Part shown: in pieces, positions 36,447-44,675 of the stretch | Numbering within the stretch: the stretch's first letter is position 1 | Layout: the number at the start of each line of letters is the position of its first letter | Origin: Rhizomicrobium sp. | GTDB taxonomy: Bacteria > Pseudomonadota > Alphaproteobacteria > Micropepsales > Micropepsaceae | Reading direction: 5' to 3' | Assembly (NCBI GenBank): GCA_037200385.1 | Contig: JBBCGL010000001.1 | Span: 1,054,001-1,118,000, forward strand | DNA: 64,000 nt | Program-made: the position numbers and the translations under genes | Notes under the pieces: model-generated | Database searches by the model: none | The model's input: only the letters and a program-made list of their open reading frames with translations | What the model was told of the DNA's origin: nothing

Positions 36447-37085
36447 ATGACCACCGAACCGCCGCGCGATTGCCCGCTCTGTCCGCGTCTCGCCGATTTC
36501 CGCGCCGCGAACCGCAGGGCGCTCCCGGACTATTTCAACGCGCCGGTGCCGAGCTTCGGCGCGCTCGGCGCAAGACTGCTGATCGTCGGGCTGGCGCCGG
36601 GGCTGCATGGCGCGAACCGCACCGGACGGCCGTTCACCGGCGACTATGCCGGCGACCTGCTCTACGCCACGCTGCTGCGCCACGGCCTGGCGACGGGAAA
36701 TTACCTGCGCAGTCCCGATGACGGCCTCGAATTGCAGCATTGCGCGATCGCCAATGCGGTGCGCTGCGTGCCGCCGCAGAACAAGCCGCTGCCGGCGGAG
36801 ATCCGGACCTGCCGGCAATTCCTCGGCGCGACGATCGCGGCGATGCCGCATCTGCGCGCGGTCCTGGCGCTGGGCAAGATCGCGCATGACAGCGTCTGCG
36901 ACACGCTGGGGCTGCGCAAATCGAAGCATCCCTTCAAGCATGGCGGCGCCTATCAGGCGGGGAAGATCACGCTGATCTCGAGCTATCATTGCTCGCGCTA
37001 CAACACCAATACCGGCGTGCTGACCGAGGCGATGTTCGACGCGGCGGTGAAGGAGGCCAAGATCGCGGCGCTGCACGCGCTGTGA
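36447..37085 (+). CDS. Uracil-DNA glycosylase, family 5-like (UDGb), iron-sulfur type
   Basis: This 212-aa protein removes uracil and related damaged bases from DNA. It has cysteines for a 4Fe-4S cluster (Cys9, Cys12, Cys99, Cys107, plus Cys122). Motif A GLAPGLHGANRTGRPFTGDY is of family 5 (UDGb) type, with Ala/Gly in place of the catalytic Asn of family 1. Motif B is SYHCSRYNTNTG, close to the family's H-P-S-R-Q-N-T-x-T-G, but with Cys for Pro and Tyr for Gln. Those changes are unusual and worth checking. It is close to smpB and dapA, as in relatives. Confidence 0.85.
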   Translation: MTTEPPRDCPLCPRLADFRAANRRALPDYFNAPVPSFGALGARLLIVGLAPGLHGANRTGRPFTGDYAGDLLYATLLRHGLATGNYLRSPDDGLELQHCAIANAVRCVPPQNKPLPAEIRTCRQFLGATIAAMPHLRAVLALGKIAHDSVCDTLGLRKSKHPFKHGGAYQAGKITLISSYHCSRYNTNTGVLTEAMFDAAVKEAKIAALHAL

Positions 37086-37090
37086 CGACG

Positions 37091-37232
37091 TTGTCATCCC
37101 CGGCGAGCATCGCGCGCTCCGCGCGATGCGAGGGAAGGGGATCCAGGTCTTTCAGCAACTCCGGTGCATGTCGTCGAGGCCTGGGTCCCCTTCCCTCGCA
37201 TCGGCTTCGCCGATGCTCGCCGGGGATGACAG
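37091..37232. repeat. Family A palindromic repeat, copy 4
   Basis: TTGTCATCCCCGGCGAG at the left pairs with CTCGCCGGGGATGACAG at the right; CTGGGTCCCCTTCCCTCGC is also present. The left inner hairpin is ATCGCGCG-ctcc-GCGCGAT and the right is CATCGGC-ttc-GCCGATG, both different from those in other copies but fully paired. It fills the gap between convergent genes. Confidence 0.88.
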
Positions 37233-37239
37233 CGGTGAT

Positions 37240-37911
37240 CTACGAATACCGCTCTTCCTTCCACGGATCGCCTTCGTTGTTGTAGCCGCGGGTCTCCCAG
37301 AAGCCGGGCTTGTCGTCGGCGTGGAAGACGATGCGCGTCACCCATTTGGCGCTCTTCCAGAAATACCAGTCGGGAACCACGACGCGGACCGGGCCGCCAT
37401 GCTCGCGCGGGATGGGCTTGCCCTCCCAGCTATGCGCGAGCAGGACGTTGGGGTCGGCGAAGACCGCCGCCGTCACATTGGTGGTGTAGCCGTCATAGGC
37501 GTGGAAGACGATGTGTTTCGCCGCGGCCTTCGGCTTGACCAGATCGCGCAGCGTGGCGGACGACACGCCCTGCCAGTGATTGTCGAAACGGCTCCAGGAG
37601 GTGACGCAGTGGATGTCACTGACGCTCTCCGCCTGCGGCAGGGCGCGGAATTGTTCGAGCGTGAGCGCGACGGGATTCTCGACCAGGCCGAGGACCTGCA
37701 GGCGCCATTTCTCCGGCTTGATGTCGGGCTGCACGCCGAGATCGAGGACGGGCCAGTTCTTCACTTCCTTCTGGCCCGGCGGCAGGCGGTTCACATGGCC
37801 GAGGTCGGGGCGGCCGGTGATCAGGCGGCCCTGCTCCGCCCATTCCTGCTTGGAGCGGATGAGCTTGTCCTTGATCTTGCCGATCAGGCCGGGCTGGTCG
37901 TCGTCACGCAT
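37240..37911 (-). CDS. Sulfite-oxidase-like molybdopterin oxidoreductase
   Basis: This 223-aa protein has the sulfite oxidase/YedY-type fold that holds molybdopterin. Cys102 in SDIHCVTSWSRFDNHWQGVS is the expected molybdenum ligand. DGYTTNVTAAVFADPNVLLA and PREHGGPVRVVVPDWYFWKS are signature stretches. No Tat or Sec signal is seen, so it is probably cytoplasmic, unlike MsrP of the msrPQ system. A four-helix membrane-protein gene lies 23 bases upstream on the same strand, and could supply electrons or only be a neighbour. Confidence 0.87.
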   Translation of the reverse strand: MRDDDQPGLIGKIKDKLIRSKQEWAEQGRLITGRPDLGHVNRLPPGQKEVKNWPVLDLGVQPDIKPEKWRLQVLGLVENPVALTLEQFRALPQAESVSDIHCVTSWSRFDNHWQGVSSATLRDLVKPKAAAKHIVFHAYDGYTTNVTAAVFADPNVLLAHSWEGKPIPREHGGPVRVVVPDWYFWKSAKWVTRIVFHADDKPGFWETRGYNNEGDPWKEERYS

Positions 37912-37934
37912 CGCCGCAGTGTAGGCGCGATGCC

Positions 37935-38345
37935 TCAGGCGATCCAGCGCAGCAGCACGGCAAGGCCGCGGCCGACATGCGCGAGGCCGACCATGATGGC
38001 GATCAGCAGGACCGAGCCCAGAAGGTCCATCGCGCCGAAATGGAGCGCCGCGGGAACGGCGAGCAGCGCCACGGCGAAGAAGAGCGCGTTGTAGGCGAGC
38101 ACGACGGCGAGGGCGTAGAGCGCGAAGAGCTTCGCGGCGGCGGGCCAGGGCCGTGCCGCGGTGTCGTAGCCGAGGCCGGCGGCGGCGCCGATCGCCGCGA
38201 TCATCGCAAAGCTGACCAGGGTAGTCGGCGCCGGCCGCATGGGATTGCGCGAGGCGATCAGGCCGAGCAGAAGCAGCGTGGCGACCGCCGCCTGGGTCGT
38301 GCCGTAGCCGGCGACCCGGCCGAGCGTGCGCAGCCATCGCTCCAT
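37935..38345 (-). CDS. Small four-helix membrane protein beside the molybdoenzyme
   Basis: This 136-aa protein has four hydrophobic segments (TTQAAVATLLLLGLIASRNP, FAMIAAIGAAAGLGY, AALFALYALAVVLAYNALFF type, and LLGSVLLIAIMVGLAHVG). It has only one histidine in its last membrane helix, and no bis-His haem pattern, so it is not an MsrQ cytochrome. It runs between smpB (4 bases upstream) and the sulfite-oxidase-like gene, so all three may be co-transcribed. Family unknown. Confidence 0.65.
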   Translation of the reverse strand: MERWLRTLGRVAGYGTTQAAVATLLLLGLIASRNPMRPAPTTLVSFAMIAAIGAAAGLGYDTAARPWPAAAKLFALYALAVVLAYNALFFAVALLAVPAALHFGAMDLLGSVLLIAIMVGLAHVGRGLAVLLRWIA

Positions 38346-38349
38346 CGCT

Positions 38350-38823
38350 TCAGCCCTTGTCGCGCATCAGGCGGGCCTTGTCGCGCTGCCAGTCGCGCTG
38401 CTTCTCGGTCTCGCGCTTGTCGTGCAGCTTCTTGCCCTTGGCGACGCCGAGCTCGAGCTTGGCGATGCCCTTGGGATTGAAATACAGGCGCAAGGGGATG
38501 AGCGTCATGCCCTCGCGCTGGATCGCGGCGGCGAGCCGGGCGCCTTCGCGCTTGTGGACCAGGAGCTTGCGCTGGCGCTTGGGCTCGTGGTTGAAGCGGC
38601 TGGCCTGGGTGTATTCGGGGATATAGGCGTTGACGAGGAAGAGCTCGCCGTCCTTGGCGAAGGCGTAGGATTCCGAGATCGTCGACTTGCCCGAGCGCAG
38701 CGACTTGACCTCCGAGCCGACCAGCATGATGCCGGCCTCGATGGTCTCGTCGATGGCATAGGCATAGCGCGCCTTGCGGTTGTCCGCGACGATCTTGGTG
38801 CCGTCGTCTTTTTTCTTGGGCAT
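38350..38823 (-). CDS. smpB: SsrA-binding protein SmpB
   Basis: SmpB (157 aa) binds tmRNA and is needed for trans-translation, which frees stalled ribosomes and tags unfinished proteins. The start is ATG 38821-38823 ([20 protein letters not shown]). The conserved [20 protein letters not shown] and [19 protein letters not shown] are present, and the C-terminal tail that enters the mRNA channel is [21 protein letters not shown] did not find the tmRNA gene in this window. A family B repeat separates smpB from dapA upstream. Confidence 0.97.
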   Translation of the reverse strand: MPKKKDDGTKIVADNRKARYAYAIDETIEAGIMLVGSEVKSLRSGKSTISESYAFAKDGELFLVNAYIPEYTQASRFNHEPKRQRKLLVHKREGARLAAAIQREGMTLIPLRLYFNPKGIAKLELGVAKGKKLHDKRETEKQRDWQRDKARLMRDKG

Positions 38824-38843
38824 GGGAACAGGTGTTTCTTCGA

Positions 38844-38975
38844 TTGTCATGGCCCGCAACAGCGGGCCATCCAGGTGATAACATACTCCCGTCGCGAAAT
38901 AAGGAGCGCCGTTCCGTTCTTCAATGCCGGTGCCGCCGTCACCTGGATGGCCCGCTCTCCGGCGGGCCATGACAG
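38844..38975. repeat. Family B palindromic repeat, copy 3 (dapA-smpB gap)
   Basis: TTGTCATGGCCCGC and GCGGGCCATGACAG are the outer arms; GCGGGCCATCCAGGTGA and TCACCTGGATGGCCCGC are the inner ones. In this copy the ACCCAG of other copies reads ATCCAG and its partner reads CTGGAT, so the change is compensated on the other arm. Confidence 0.83.
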
Positions 38976-39007
38976 CGGAGGTGGCGGCGCGGAGACGGTG
39001 GACGCGG

Positions 39008-39898
39008 TTACACCAATCCCGCTCCGCTCAGCGCCTTGCGGACCACGGCGCGCGCATTGTCGGTCGCGGCGACCAGCGGGAGGCGGACCTCGTCGCCGCA
39101 CAGGCCGAGCAGCGAGGCGGCGAACTTCACCGGCGCGGGGCTGGCCTCGACGAACATCGCGTCATGGACCGGCATCAGCGTGTCCTGGATCGCCAGGGCC
39201 TCCGCGAAAGCACCCCGCATGCAAGCCTCCTGGAACTGTGCGCACAGCCGGGGTGCGATGTTCGCGGTCACCGAGATGCAGCCATGGCCGCCATGCGCCA
39301 TATAGCCCAGCGCGGTGCCGTCCTCGCCGGAGATCAGGCGCCAATCCTTGCCGCAGGCCAGACGCTCGCGCGACGGGCGCATCAGGTTTGCCGTGGCGTC
39401 CTTGACGCCGATCACGGTCGGCAGCTTGGCCAGGCGGGCCATGGTGTCGACGCTGATCTCCACGATGGCACGGCCGGGGATGTTGTAGAGCAGGATCGGG
39501 ATGTCCACCGCCTCGGCGATCGCCGCGTAGTGGCGGTAGAGGCCCTCCTGGGTCGGCTTGTTGTAATAGCCGGTGACCGAGAGCACCGCGTCGGCGCCGA
39601 CCTTCTTGGCGAATCTGGTCAGCGAGATCGCCTCGGCGGTCGCGTTCGAGCCGGCGCCGGCGATGACGGGGACGCGGCCATTGGCTTCCTCGACGCAGAT
39701 CTCGATCACCCGCATGTGCTCGTCATGGCTGAGCGTGGGCGATTCGCCTGTCGTGCCGCAGGGGACGAGGCCGTGGCTGCCCTGCGCGATCTGCCAGGAG
39801 ACGAGCTTGCGGAACGCCGCCTCGTCCACCTTGCCATCCTTCATGGGGGTGATGAGGGCGGGAATGGAGCCTTTGATTCTGTCGCGCGCGAACGCCAT
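39008..39898 (-). CDS. dapA: 4-hydroxy-tetrahydrodipicolinate synthase
   Basis: DapA (296 aa) condenses pyruvate with aspartate semialdehyde, the first committed step of lysine and diaminopimelate synthesis. The TIM barrel begins [20 protein letters not shown]. The catalytic Lys166 is in [11 protein letters not shown] and Tyr138 in [27 protein letters not shown] is the N-terminal signature with the conserved threonines. Lengths and motifs fit the family well. It lies upstream of smpB on the same strand, and is divergent from the lytic transglycosylase gene. Confidence 0.95.
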   Translation of the reverse strand: MAFARDRIKGSIPALITPMKDGKVDEAAFRKLVSWQIAQGSHGLVPCGTTGESPTLSHDEHMRVIEICVEEANGRVPVIAGAGSNATAEAISLTRFAKKVGADAVLSVTGYYNKPTQEGLYRHYAAIAEAVDIPILLYNIPGRAIVEISVDTMARLAKLPTVIGVKDATANLMRPSRERLACGKDWRLISGEDGTALGYMAHGGHGCISVTANIAPRLCAQFQEACMRGAFAEALAIQDTLMPVHDAMFVEASPAPVKFAASLLGLCGDEVRLPLVAATDNARAVVRKALSGAGLV

Positions 39899-39960
39899 GG
39901 CGGCCTGCTTTGAGGGTTGGGTGGCGCAAACTACAGGGCCGGACGAAAACTCGGAAGCTG

Positions 39961-39991
39961 ATTCACCTCTCCCGCCGGGGGAGGTGAAACT
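39961..39991. repeat. Short family C palindrome upstream of the lytic transglycosylase
   Basis: TTCACCTCTCCC and GGGGGAGGTGAAAC are complementary apart from one base. The GGGAGGTGAAA end is the same as at 27702-27730 and 47041-47074. It lies in the divergent gap between dapA and slt, about 78 bases before the slt start. Confidence 0.6.
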
Positions 39992-40068
39992 TTGTCAAAA
40001 TTCTCTCCCCGGCCTCGACTTCGCCATAGGGCTGGTCCCTGATTCACCCGCCCTCGAGTGATTTGCCC

Positions 40069-42189
40069 ATGACATACAAGCGCGCCGCCCTGTTCCTGCT
40101 TGCGACCACGAGCGCCGCGGCCTTCGCGCAGACCACCCTGCCGAGCGGGCTGACCCAACAGGGCGGGGTCGTCATGATGCAGCCGATCCCGGACGGTTCG
40201 AGCGATGCGGGCTTCACGCTCGACCGCGAGCGGCGGCCGAGCCCGGTGCGCGCGCTGAGCGCCGCCGATCACGACCTCTACACGCGGGCATTCGACGCGG
40301 CGGATCGCGGCGACTGGGGCGCGGCGCGGGCGCTCGCCGGGCAAGGCCATGACGCGACGGCCACCCGGCTGATCACCTGGCGCTATATCCTGGACAAGAA
40401 TTCGGGCGCGTCCTTCGCGGAGATCGACCAGTTCCTCAAGAACAATCCGGCCTGGCCGCTGCGCGACACGCTGCTGGCGCGGGCGGAGGTCGCGATGGAT
40501 CCCGCGATGGCGCCGGGCGCGGCGCTCGCATGGTTCGGCGACCGCACGCCGGTCACCGGGCTGGGCATGGTGCGGCTGGGCGATGCGATGATCGCGCTGG
40601 GCAAGGCCGGTGCCGGACGCGCGATGGTGCAGCGCGGCTGGATCAGCGGCGCGTTCCAGCCCGACCAGGAACTCGCCATCGTGCGCAAGGATGGCGGGTT
40701 GCTGACGCCGGACGTCGACCGCGCGCGGCTGGCCAACCTGATCTCGCGCGACGACGTCGCGGGGGCGCAGCGCGAGCTGTCGCGCGTGGAGGACGACGTG
40801 CAGGCGCTGGGGCGCGCGCGGCTGGCCCTGCGCACCAATCGGACGATCGGCGAGCGGCTGGCCGCCGCCCTGCCCGCGAGCGTGGCGAGCGATCCCGACC
40901 TGTTGTTCGACCGCGCAAGGGCGGCGCGGCGGGCGGGCGACAATGCGGCGGCGGCTTCGCTCCTGAACCGCACGGGCATGAAGAGCTTCGCGGCGGCGCA
41001 TCCCACGCGCTGGTGGAGCGAAGCCAACCTCACCGTGCGCGGCCTGGTGGCGAGCGGTTCGTATCGCGCGGCCTATGCGGTGATCGACGACACGGGGCTG
41101 ACGAGCGGGACGGAGTTCTCCGAATCCGAATTCCTCGCCGGGTGGATCGCCCTGCGCCGCATGGACAGCCCGACCCGGGCGCTGGGCCATTTCAAGGCGC
41201 TCGAGGCCGGCGTGTCGCGGCCGATCAGCCTGGCGCGGGCGCGCTACTGGAAGGGGCGCTGCTACGAGGCGATGGGCAGCAAGACGGAGGCGGTCGCGCA
41301 GTACCGGCTGGCGGCGCAGGCGCCGGAGAGCTTCTACGGCCAGGTGGCGCTGGCGCGGATCGACGCGACGCCGGTTCTGCATGTGGGCGACCTGCAGGTC
41401 GACGCGCGCGATGCGGTCGACGACTTCGCCCGCGACGAGCTGAACCGGCCGATCCGGGCGCTGGCGGATCTGGGGCAGGAGAATTTCCTGCGCGTCTTCG
41501 CGGCGCGCGAGGAAGAGCTGCATCCCGAGCCCAAGCGGGTCAAGGTGCTGGCGCAGACGCTGACCGAGCTCGGCTTCCGCGAGATCGCGGTCCGGGTGGC
41601 GAAGACCGCGAGCTATACGGGCACGACGTTTCTTCCCTACACCCACCCGGTCATTCCGATTCCGGCCTATCCGGGTCCCGGCACGGGACCGGAGCCGGCG
41701 CTCGTGCTTGGGCTGATCCGGCAGGAGACCGAGTTCGATCCCGATGCCGTCAGCAAGGCCGGCGCGCGCGGCTTGATGCAGCTCATGCCGGGCTCGGCAC
41801 GGACCGATGCCAACCGCGCCGGGCTGCTCTACCGGCCCAACGACCTCACGACGGACCCCAACTACAACATCCAGCTCGGCATGGTGGAGTTCGCGACCTA
41901 TCTGGGGACCTGGAACGGGTCCCTGGTGCTGTCGATCGCGTCCTACAATGCCGGCCCCAACAATGTGCGCAAATGGCTGGCGGCGAACGGCGATCCGCGC
42001 ACGGCCGGAGTCGATCCCATCGACTGGATCGAGATGATCCCGTTCAGCGAGACGCGGAACTATGTGATGCGGGTGCTGGAGAACGCGCAGATCTATCGCG
42101 GACGGCTGGCGGGGCGCGATGTGCAGACGCGCATCCTGCAGGATCTCTATGCGCCGGGCGCGGTGCAGGTCGGGGTGCTGGGGCCTTAG
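40069..42189 (+). CDS. Soluble lytic murein transglycosylase (Slt70-like)
   Basis: This 706-aa periplasmic enzyme cuts peptidoglycan with formation of 1,6-anhydro ends. The start ATG (40069) gives a signal peptide (MTYKRAALFLLATTSAAAFA). Residues 60-530 form the helical superhelix typical of Slt70. The C-terminal SLT domain begins LVLGLIRQETEFDPDAVSKA with catalytic Glu553, then GARGLMQLMPGSARTDANRA, and SIASYNAGPNNVRKWL. The end of the domain, ETRNYVMRVLENAQIYRGRL, is complete. The arginine-rich charged middle is normal for these enzymes. It is transcribed alone. Confidence 0.92.
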   Translation: MTYKRAALFLLATTSAAAFAQTTLPSGLTQQGGVVMMQPIPDGSSDAGFTLDRERRPSPVRALSAADHDLYTRAFDAADRGDWGAARALAGQGHDATATRLITWRYILDKNSGASFAEIDQFLKNNPAWPLRDTLLARAEVAMDPAMAPGAALAWFGDRTPVTGLGMVRLGDAMIALGKAGAGRAMVQRGWISGAFQPDQELAIVRKDGGLLTPDVDRARLANLISRDDVAGAQRELSRVEDDVQALGRARLALRTNRTIGERLAAALPASVASDPDLLFDRARAARRAGDNAAAASLLNRTGMKSFAAAHPTRWWSEANLTVRGLVASGSYRAAYAVIDDTGLTSGTEFSESEFLAGWIALRRMDSPTRALGHFKALEAGVSRPISLARARYWKGRCYEAMGSKTEAVAQYRLAAQAPESFYGQVALARIDATPVLHVGDLQVDARDAVDDFARDELNRPIRALADLGQENFLRVFAAREEELHPEPKRVKVLAQTLTELGFREIAVRVAKTASYTGTTFLPYTHPVIPIPAYPGPGTGPEPALVLGLIRQETEFDPDAVSKAGARGLMQLMPGSARTDANRAGLLYRPNDLTTDPNYNIQLGMVEFATYLGTWNGSLVLSIASYNAGPNNVRKWLAANGDPRTAGVDPIDWIEMIPFSETRNYVMRVLENAQIYRGRLAGRDVQTRILQDLYAPGAVQVGVLGP

Positions 42190-42195
42190 CCCCGA

Positions 42196-42306
42196 TTGTC
42201 ATCCCGGACGCGTAGCGCAGCGGAGCGATCCGGGACCTATGGCGTCACGGTCGCAATGGGTCCCGGCTCGGTGCGCTGCCGACGCAGCGCTGGGCCGGGA
42301 TGACAG
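42196..42306. repeat. Family A' palindromic repeat (slt-Sel1 gap)
   Basis: The ends TTGTCATCCCGG and CCGGGATGACAG, and the block GCAATGGGTCCCGGC, match the 7471-7585 copy. It lies between convergent genes. Confidence 0.75.
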
Positions 42307-42314
42307 TTCGTGGG

Positions 42315-42587
42315 TCACCGGAAGATCGACAGCCACTCGCGGGCGAGGCGCTGGGCTTCGGCGATCTGGCCGGTGTTCATCTCCTTGGCGATCGACGCGC
42401 GCCAGGATTTGGCCTCGTCGCTGCCCCGCAAGGCCGCCAGGTTGAACCATTTGTGCGCGGCGACGAAGTCGACGCCGACGCCCTGTCCCGTCGAGTAGGC
42501 CAGGCCCAGATTGTACATCGCGTCCGGACGGCCGCTCTTGGCCTCCGTCTCGAACTGCGCCAAGGCATCGACATCTATGCACGCCAT
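42315..42587 (-). CDS. Small Sel1-repeat protein
   Basis: This 90-aa protein is made almost only of Sel1-type helical repeats. The first repeat is AKSGRPDAMYNLGLAYSTGQ and the second GVDFVAAHKWFNLAALRGSD, with the Y-x-x-G-x-G-V pattern at the junction. Such proteins are adaptors in protein complexes. With only about two repeats it is short for the family. It has no signal peptide, so it is probably cytoplasmic. GAGGAGAGTGTC precedes the ATG. Confidence 0.85.
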   Translation of the reverse strand: MACIDVDALAQFETEAKSGRPDAMYNLGLAYSTGQGVGVDFVAAHKWFNLAALRGSDEAKSWRASIAKEMNTGQIAEAQRLAREWLSIFR

Positions 42588-42733
42588 GACACTCTCCTCG
42601 TTGCGCTGGTCATCCCGTTTTGCGCGGGGCGATCGTGACGGAGGAGAGACTAAGGCAGGGTTAACGGGGTTAACCTTGATTTTAATGTACGGTTAAGAAC
42701 CTAGGCCGGAGCGCCTGCGCGAGCCCCCGCCGG

Positions 42734-42786
42734 AAAAAGCTTGGCCGCGGCACCTGGTGATGCTTTCGCATCGGGTGGCCGCGGCC
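42734..42786 (-). terminator. Intrinsic terminator after the lysine-rich peptide gene
   Basis: GGCCGCGGCaCC pairs with GGTgGCCGCGGCC, with an inner GATGC-tttc-GCATC hairpin. On the minus strand a T-run (TTTTT, 42734-42738) follows the stem. It lies about 60 bases past the stop codon of the 24-residue peptide gene and is in the correct direction for it. Confidence 0.65.
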
Positions 42787-42843
42787 AGAATATGATCGTC
42801 GGTTGTCTGCCCGCCGCGTCAAGCGGCGGCAACCGCGAACAGC

Positions 42844-42918
42844 TTACTTCTTCTTCTTCGCCTTCTTGGCCTTCTTCTTCGCGACGGGGGCCTTCTTGGC
42901 TTTCTTCTTGGCTGGCAT
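42844..42918 (-). CDS. 24-residue lysine/alanine-rich peptide
   Basis: This tiny open frame codes for MPAKKKAKKAPVAKKKAKKA followed by KKKK and a stop. GAGGAG lies eight bases before the ATG, an optimal ribosome-binding site. A strong terminator follows at 42734-42786. The upstream 200 bases (42919-43120) are much more AT-rich than the rest of the window. A peptide of 14 Lys residues and little else should bind DNA or RNA, like the histone-H1-like tails of some bacterial proteins. A random origin for such a start, ribosome-binding site and terminator in one place is unlikely, but expression is not shown. Confidence 0.6.
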   Translation of the reverse strand: MPAKKKAKKAPVAKKKAKKAKKKK

Positions 42919-43081
42919 GAGAACAACTCCTCTAACGTTTCGTTCGGGTCGGATGATTCGAGATCACCCCCAAAACGTAAGCAATATGAGTGGGTTGCAA
43001 TTTCAAATGCAATACGGGCGGGGTTTGCGCAAAATCGCGACTTCACGCAAAGTTCACAAAACCCTTGATTTCATTGCATTA

Positions 43082-43109
43082 GATTGATCACTCTGTATAC
43101 GGATCAATC
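43082..43109. repeat. Inverted repeat after gatB
   Basis: GATTGATC and GATCAATC, 12 bases apart, form an exact 8-bp inverted repeat in the AT-rich gap between gatB and the lysine-rich peptide gene. It may be a protein-binding site for control of the peptide gene, or a weak end-of-gatB hairpin. No T-run follows. Confidence 0.4.
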
Positions 43110-43157
43110 CTTGCGGATTTTGCGCCGCGAGAGTCGGATTTCGCGAAATTGTGCGAA

Positions 43158-44675
43158 TCACCCCTCGTCGGGCAATCCGAGTCGCGTCTTGAGGAGCGCG
43201 TTGACGACGCCCGGATTCGCTTTTCCGCCCGTCTGCTTCATCACCTGACCGACGAACCACGCGGCGAGCTTCGGCTTCGCCTTCACCTCTTCGACCTTGT
43301 CGGGGTTCGCGGCGATCACGGCATCGATCGCGGCCTCGATCGCCGACGTGTCGGTGACCTGCTTGAGGCCGCGCGCCTCGACGATGCGTTCCGGATCGCC
43401 GCCTTCGCTCCACACGATGTCGAGAAGATCCTTCGCGATCTTTCCGGAGATCGTATTGGCCGCCACCATCTTCACGATGGCGGCGTTGGCCTGCGCGGAG
43501 ACCGGACCGTCGGCGACGCCAAGGCCCGCCTTGTTGAGACGGCCGAAATATTCGTTGTTGAGCCAGTTGGCGGCGGCCTTGGGCTCGGCGCCGACCGCCG
43601 TCATCGCCTCGAAATAATCGGCACTCTCCTTTTCGGCGACCAGGACCGAGGCGTCATAGGCGGAAAGGCCCGCCTTTATCAGGCGCGCCTTCTTCTCATC
43701 GGGCAATTCGGGCAAGGATCCGGCGATCGCGTCGACCCAGGCCTGTTCGAGGACCAGCGGCAGCAGGTCGGGATCGGGAAAATAGCGGTAATCATGCGCT
43801 TCTTCCTTCGAGCGCATCGAGCGCGTCTCGTTGGCGCGCGAGTCGTAGAGCCGGGTCTCCTGGTCGATCCTGCCGCCGTCCTCGAGGATATCGACCTGAC
43901 GGCGGGCCTCGTACTCCACGGCCAGCGCCACGAAGCGCATCGAGTTGACGTTCTTGATCTCGCAGCGCGTGCCCAGATGCTTGAAGTCGCCGGTGGCGCG
44001 GAACTTCTCATAGCCGCCGATGCGGCAGACGGAGACGTTGACGTCGGCGCGCATGGAACCTTCGTCCATATTGCCGTCGCAGGTGCCCAGGTAGCGCACG
44101 ATGGCGCGCAGCTTGCGCAGGAAGGCGGCGGCCTCCTCCGCCGAGCGCATATGCGGCTTGGTCACGATCTCCATCAGCGCCACGCCGGAGCGGTTGAGGT
44201 CGACATAGGAATGGTCGGGATGCTGGTCGTGCAGGCTCTTGCCGGCATCCTGCTCCATGTGCAGGCGCTCGATGCCGACGGGGATGCTCTCGCCGTCCTT
44301 GAGATCGATGGTGACCTCGCCCTCGCCGACGATGGGGCTCTTGTACTGCGAGATCTGATAGCCCTGCGGCAGGTCGGGATAGAAATAGTTCTTCCGGTCG
44401 AACACCGAGGTCAGGTTGATCTGCGCCTTGAGGCCGAGGCCGGTGCGCACCGCCTGCTCGACGCATTTGCGGTTGATGACGGGCAGCATGCCGGGCATGC
44501 CGGCGTCGACGAAGCTGACCTGGCTGTTGGGCGCCGCCCCGAACGCGGTCGCGGCGCCGGAGAACAGCTTGGATTCGGAGAGGATCTGGGCATGGACCTC
44601 CATGCCGATCACGATCTCCCAATCGCCGGTCGTGCCCTTGATCGTCTTCGCCGAACGCGTCGCCGGTGCGCTCAT
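43158..44675 (-). CDS. gatB: Aspartyl/glutamyl-tRNA(Asn/Gln) amidotransferase subunit B
   Basis: GatB (505 aa) is the kinase subunit of the GatCAB amidotransferase, which makes Gln-tRNA(Gln) or Asn-tRNA(Asn) from mischarged tRNA. The N-terminal domain has [20 protein letters not shown] and the metal/ATP region [12 protein letters not shown]. The signature [20 protein letters not shown] is present. The C-terminal helical domain and YqeY tail end in [19 protein letters not shown]. Its ATG overlaps the gatA stop by four bases. The presence of gatCAB implies that the organism lacks a GlnRS, an AsnRS or both. Confidence 0.96.
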   Translation of the reverse strand: MSAPATRSAKTIKGTTGDWEIVIGMEVHAQILSESKLFSGAATAFGAAPNSQVSFVDAGMPGMLPVINRKCVEQAVRTGLGLKAQINLTSVFDRKNYFYPDLPQGYQISQYKSPIVGEGEVTIDLKDGESIPVGIERLHMEQDAGKSLHDQHPDHSYVDLNRSGVALMEIVTKPHMRSAEEAAAFLRKLRAIVRYLGTCDGNMDEGSMRADVNVSVCRIGGYEKFRATGDFKHLGTRCEIKNVNSMRFVALAVEYEARRQVDILEDGGRIDQETRLYDSRANETRSMRSKEEAHDYRYFPDPDLLPLVLEQAWVDAIAGSLPELPDEKKARLIKAGLSAYDASVLVAEKESADYFEAMTAVGAEPKAAANWLNNEYFGRLNKAGLGVADGPVSAQANAAIVKMVAANTISGKIAKDLLDIVWSEGGDPERIVEARGLKQVTDTSAIEAAIDAVIAANPDKVEEVKAKPKLAAWFVGQVMKQTGGKANPGVVNALLKTRLGLPDEG

